This document shows positions 59,290 to 64,000 of a stretch of 64,000 nucleotides of DNA, one piece after another. Source of the DNA: Biomphalaria glabrata (Eukaryota; Mollusca; Gastropoda; Planorbidae); NCBI RefSeq assembly GCF_947242115.1, contig NC_074713.1, forward strand, positions 9,306,001 through 9,370,000. The letters run 5' to 3'. Numbering within the stretch: position 1 is the first letter of the stretch; each line of letters opens with the position of its first letter. Both the position numbers and the translations under genes were made by a program. Below the pieces are notes generated by a model, which searched no databases, had not been told where the DNA came from, and worked only from the letters and a program-made list of their open reading frames with translations.

Positions 59290-60877
59290 ATCTTCATCCC
59301 AATAGCAATATATGCATGTGAGACATGGAATTCATATATATGCAAAATTTAAGATAAGGCTAAATATGGCTCAGTAAAAGTAGCAAACACAGATTTTAGG
59401 AGGCAGAGAGATTAGGTAAGAAACAAAGAAATCCTATTAGTAGATGCTAATAGTAATGGGCACTTGACCACTTAACAATAACATTTAAAACTAATATGAC
59501 ATAAAAGAATCTACTTAAATATATTTGGATTGGTAGTTGTTTCCCATTTGTCAATTTTCGTCATTACAAAAATTCAGTATGTAAAAAAGTTATCTCTCAT
59601 GGTTTCCTAACAATAACATCATTTTACCAAGCCAGGTCTTACTCACAAGATACTAAGAAAAAATACAATATATATATATTTTGTAGTTCCATAAATTGAG
59701 AGAGGGAACACTAGGCTTTAATTGTAAATCAAAAAATATTTGTTTCAATAATTAATGAAGCAACCTTTCTGCCCATGACAGTCACATGTGGAGTGTCAGC
59801 AAAGGAAGTTGACCATGTCCTTCAAAACTGTTCTCTTTACCATGAGGACCATACAAGACACTGGCCTCAAAGCACCCAAATTGGGCCAAATAGAAAGAAA
59901 ACTATATGGAGAGCTCCCTGATTTGGAAACCACTGTGGAGTTCATCTTAAATATTGGAATATTGGTCTAACCATATGAACGCTCCAACATAAAAATGAGA
60001 AGGAGGAGGAAGAAGAAGTAAAACCTATATAGATCTATATATATATAAATATATAGATCTAGATCTATGTCTTAACTAAGACTAAGTACTTAACTTACAC
60101 TACATGTGACTACTTAGACTTAGATTTTAGATCTATAATCTAGATCAATATAATTTGTATATATACTAGATCTATAGTACTTACACTAAAGTTACACTTT
60201 CACTTTCAGTCTTACAACTTACAGGTTCAAGTTGAAGCTTCAGTTATTGATACCTATTTTGATAGATGACCTGATTGTCCTGATGATAAAATTAAGTTTA
60301 CAAACTAAAAGCATCCTCCTGATCATGATCCTGATCACGACCACGTTTAGTTTAAACTGAATCTTCAAACTTCAATCTAGATTATTCTAGATTCTAGACA
60401 ATCTAAAAATAAAATCTTTTATGAGCTCTAGATCTAGAGAAATCTATACTATCTATCTAGAAATAGATTCTTTATCTAGATCTAGTAATAGTAGATCTAG
60501 ATTCTAGACTATCGAGTCTAATCTTTATTTCACTGCACTAACTTGCGATTTACACAAAAAACGAAAGGAAAAGTTGTTTAAAACGGAAATGGATATTGAC
60601 ATTTTTGTACTATTGCCTGATTTCAACGCTTTTAATAATCTTTAAAATGTTGATCTATATTTTATATATTTATTTTAACAATGAAAATACTAGATCTATG
60701 TGGGGTACAAATAAATTTTATTTAAATCTAAATCTATATCATACATTCTAAAACTATTTAGTTTTGTAAACAAATTTATCTGAGCTTCTAAAATCTTGTA
60801 AAAGAAATAATAAGTAAATTGTAGATAATTGCAACGCCACTGGTCCGTTACAAAATCTGGCTTCTTTTTAAAAAAAA
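59290..60877. other. Intergenic region between LINE and EIF3K
   Basis: No gene recognised. From 60028 to 60530 the sequence is dense in AGATCT, TAGATCTAGA and CTAGAT words, many of them self-complementary. The EIF3K promoter should lie in the last few hundred bases; no TATA box seen. Confidence 0.45.
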
Positions 60878-63800
60878 ATGGCTGAAGCAATGAGAGCTAC
60901 CGTGGCTACCTTATTGAAAGGAATCGATAGGTAATTCTAGATCTATATTTCTAGATCTAATATGCTAAAAATAAAATCCTTACAAAATTTCGTTTACTTT
61001 AAATTCTTTTCAATACCTTTTCTTTATTTTTTCTTCTTTGTTTTTAAAAATAGAATGTGTGGTTTAGTCGAAGTCAATTATTTTGAATTATTGAATTAGA
61101 ATCTCAATCTAGATCTAATTAGAGTAGTTTATGCTATTCGGACACTTATAGGCCCAAATTTGAAAGTTTGACTTTGACAGCGCATTATTTGACAATGGTT
61201 TGACATAGAAAAGAAAATGACGTATCAAAATCTTCTTTAGTTAAAGGAGAATAAGGATGACTACTTATATTTGTTCCCCAAACCTATATTTGTGATTATA
61301 TTTAAGGTCAAAGAGGCCGTGTGTTTTCATTTAATTCGGACACATTTGACCCACATTATTTGATTCCGGACACCATAATTTATTTCGGACAGTCTCTATA
61401 TTTAGGCATCAATAAACTCAGATTTTAATTCTATATTAACATTAACTAAATTTTAAGATCCCCAGGCATAGCCCATCACATGAAATCATTACGATGTTTT
61501 CAAACTATGCATAAATACGAACACAAAAAATAAAAATATGAACACACTTATTCTACCAAAAATAGGTCACTGGAATAGTGATTTCTGCACCGACTTTTAG
61601 ACTTATTTTATGTTTGTTTATTTTATGTGTGTTGAATGTTTGAGGTTTGCATGATTAGATGTGTGTTGAATGTTTGTGTTTTTTTTTTGTTTATTAATTT
61701 AATAAATTTCTAATACAGATGATCTTTTGTAGTATAGTAGGCCCCTACAGGTTACGATAGCCATTCTTGCCTAACTGAATCCTCTATATTCTCTCTATAT
61801 AAATCTAGATCTATCTAATAGGTCTAGATCTAAGCATTTAACTTCATTCAATGTACCAAGCTCACTCCAAACATTCGCCCATTTATTCTCTATTTAAAAA
61901 TAATAACAACAAACGAACAAATATAATATAAGATCATTTTTATTGATGTCCAAAACTGGCTGTCCGAAATAAATTTTGGTAAGAAAATCGTAATTTAATT
62001 CGGACACCGTATTAATTTTTTTTTTGGTATGGAATTAGAAAACTTGGCTTATAAATCAAATAAATTAGCTCCAAAAACAGAATAAATATTGCCGGGCTCA
62101 TTAGTATAGACTGAGTCAATCAAAAAATATAGTCTTAACTCTAGGAAGAGGTAAAGTCATCCGGGTAACATAGGAAAAAAACAACAACCTGACTAACAAA
62201 TTTGAAATTTGTTTTTCTTACATAAAAAGACAGCTAAATGGAAGGAAATTGGGTCAGAATCATTGGGAAATGGACAAGCACATTATACAGTGCGCTAGTT
62301 TTATAATACATATTAAAATAATTATTTAATGACCACAAAAAACAGCGAATGTCCGAATTCATGTAATGTCCGAAATAAATAAACTACTATATTAACTTTG
62401 TTAACTAACAGTTAACTTAGTTACTTTAGAACTAAGTTAGACGACTTATTAATGTTAGTCTAAGACTAATTTTCTTAGTCAGTCTTCTCTTAGTCTTTGT
62501 TGAGTTGAAGTGTTTTACTGTTCAGTCACCCACTCAGGGACTTAGCCACAGGCACTGACCCAGTGTTAGGGTTACCAGGTGTCCTCCTTTTTTTGGGGTT
62601 CTGTCCTCTGTTCAGCAGGTAGATTATTGGCCTATCCAACATTTTCATAATTCAATCTTATCTAGTGACGATTCTAGTCTAGATATTATACATCATTTAT
62701 TCATTATTCCTATCTTCTGCATTAATATAACTATAAAAAACTCACCAATAGACAGCTTATAATTTATTATAAATGGACCTCATTCACCAATCGTAAATAA
62801 CATTTAGTTTAGCCAAGTGATAATATTGATAAAACAATGAAAAATATGTAACATGTTACAGCCTTTATGGATTACATAATTTGTATAGAAGATATAGAGA
62901 ATCACGTGTCTAAATGTTGTTTGTTTACAATTGGTGAATGAGGTCCATTGACAATATTTTTCGCAACCTCCTTCTTGAACAGGTGTTTGATTTTTAGGGA
63001 TGTTTTAAAGAACCAATTCTTCAAATTGCAGTTTTAAACTGAATTATACATAAAGATCTTATCTAGTGTTTATTTTGCATTCCGAGGCATAATAACAAAG
63101 TTGAAAAGGCGTTTTCGCTAATCACTGCATGTTGGGCAATAGAGGGAAATACATCCTCCAGTGAAAGGTATTTTTCTCACAATGTACAATGTGAAAAAAA
63201 ATGTCATGCATGAAGTTCCACAAGTACGTTTGTGCTAATGATGTACAACTGGGAAAAGATGTTAAAATGTCTACTAAAAGTTGCGATGCTAAATATAAAA
63301 ATAGTCAAGTCTACAGCCTTTGAGTTTGATTGGCTGAAATGTTTCAGCGTAATCCTTTGTCTTGTTTTTTTTTTTTCTCCTTTGTGAGGCTTTGTCCTTC
63401 TTTTTGTTCTTCTCTGGGTGTCTGGTAACCATATTCAGTGTTTAAGATATCTCACTAGACTAGATCTATATATATTTATAATTATATAAATTCTAGTTTA
63501 TCACTCTACTATCTATAGTCTATGTCTATACAGGGTATAATAATGTATTAATGTATAATTTCAGATACAATCCAGAGAACCTACATACTCTTGAGAGATA
63601 TGTTGACATGCAAGCAAGTGAAAATACATACGACTTAGAAGCCAATCTGGCCATACTAAAATTGTGAGATTTAATACTGGAAAATAGTGTGATTGTTTAA
63701 TATGTTTTTAGCTTATATACCCTTTTCTCTTAGAAATAAACTTGTATTTAAAGGTTGACATGTTCTTACTTTCAAAGAATTTGTATTTCTACCAGATATC

Positions 63801-63916
63801 AATTCAATCCAAGTTTGTACCAGCCAGTACCAACTGCTTTGATTTTACTCAAGGCTCTCACAAATCTTCCTCATTCAGATTTCATTTTATGCAAATGTCT
63901 TATTGAAACTTCCAGG
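60878..63916 (+). CDS. EIF3K: Eukaryotic translation initiation factor 3 subunit K (first 91 residues, continues beyond window)
   Basis: Exons 60878-60930, 63565-63663 and 63796-63916, each with GT-AG sites, read [60 protein letters not shown], then [20 protein letters not shown] and CLIETSR. This is nearly collinear with the human eIF3k N-terminus (LLKGIDRYNPENLATLERYV ... ALTNLPHTDFTLCKCMID). Human eIF3k has 218 residues, so about 125 more lie to the right. eIF3k is a HEAT-like/winged-helix subunit of the eIF3 complex that pairs with eIF3l in the 43S preinitiation complex. Intron 1 (60931-63564) carries several DNA-transposon relics. The divergent neighbour is the TTC9-like gene. Confidence 0.97.
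61127..62384. mobile_element. TA-flanked non-autonomous DNA element with TTCGGACA clusters
   Basis: A TA dinucleotide sits on both edges (61125-61126 and 62385-62386). The left end is GTTTATGCTATTCGGACACT; the right end reverse complemented is GTTTATTTCGGACATTACAT. Further TTCGGACA words lie near 61337, 61363 (one base different) and 61385, and in the opposite orientation near 61965, 62349 and 62368. About 1.26 kb, no coding frame. TA duplication suggests the Tc1/mariner/pogo supergroup. In EIF3K intron 1. Confidence 0.7.
62563..63443. mobile_element. Possible DNA element with GGTTACCAG ends, uncertain
   Basis: The left edge CAGTGTTAGGGTTACCAGGT and the right edge reverse complemented, CACTGAATATGGTTACCAGA, share a GGTTACCAG core and TCC/CCC-rich flanks. 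It encloses the MITE at 62773-62948. The ends match only in part. Confidence 0.35.
62773..62948. mobile_element. 176-bp MITE with ~35-bp inverted repeats
   Basis: The left end is ATGGACCTCATTCACCAATC, then GTAAATAACATTTAG. The right end reverse complemented is ATGGACCTCATTCACCAATT, then GTAAACAAACAACATTTAG. The arms are nearly identical and would fold into a hairpin. In EIF3K intron 1. Confidence 0.88.
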
Positions 63917-64000
63917 GTAATGTTTACAATTTGTAGTCATTTTTAAAAATTAAATATTGTTAAAGATTATTTACAAAAAAATAAACATTTGATCAAGGTA

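Overview
This window is animal nuclear DNA. It is AT-rich, has many introns with GT-AG sites, and is crowded with LINE ends, tRNA-derived SINEs, MITEs and minisatellites. The gene set, the repeat style (abundant AGATCTAGATCT-type sequence, LINE ORF2 tails with a zinc-finger-like end) and the intron sizes suggest a gastropod mollusc, perhaps a freshwater pulmonate such as a planorbid. That is inference; no species marker was seen. No LTR element, CRISPR array, operon or free-standing tRNA/rRNA gene was found.

Four host genes can be built exon by exon with intact frames. (1) About 2.2-16.4 kb, minus: a 16-coding-exon, 587-residue leucine-rich repeat protein of the LRRC74 type, with an acidic N-terminus and an EF-hand-like motif near the C-terminus. 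(2) About 27.5-43.7 kb, minus: a 7-exon, 632-residue F-box/LRR protein, a likely SCF substrate receptor, with all six introns in phase 0. (3) About 54.4-56.7 kb, minus: a 3-exon, 184-residue TTC9-like TPR protein. (4) From 60.88 kb to the right edge, plus: the first three exons (91 residues) of translation factor eIF3 subunit K, which continues outside the window. TTC9-like and EIF3K are divergent, with 4.1 kb between their start codons. The genes do not form one pathway: translation initiation, ubiquitin ligation, a TPR adaptor and an LRR/EF-hand protein simply lie side by side.

The rest is repeats. Between the LRR gene and the F-box gene (16.5-27.5 kb) lie a 2-kb minisatellite with an 849-bp higher-order duplication, two further minisatellites, several LINE ends and hAT-like MITEs. 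Upstream of the F-box gene (43.7-54.4 kb) are a 563-bp hAT-like MITE with perfect 8-bp target duplications, LINE 3' ends and low-complexity DNA. The EIF3K/TTC9 interval holds (TA)n tracts, a hAT-like MITE and an RNase H-encoding LINE.

Most notable observations: a 62-bp minisatellite in the LRR gene that copies an exon end together with its 5' splice site about 16 times; a terminal-inverted-repeat element family of which four copies lie 20-32 bp downstream of 5' splice sites in three different genes, always in the same orientation; a LINE interrupted by a SINE (perfect 12-bp target duplication) and by a second LINE; and a TA-flanked element with clustered TTCGGACA motifs in EIF3K intron 1.
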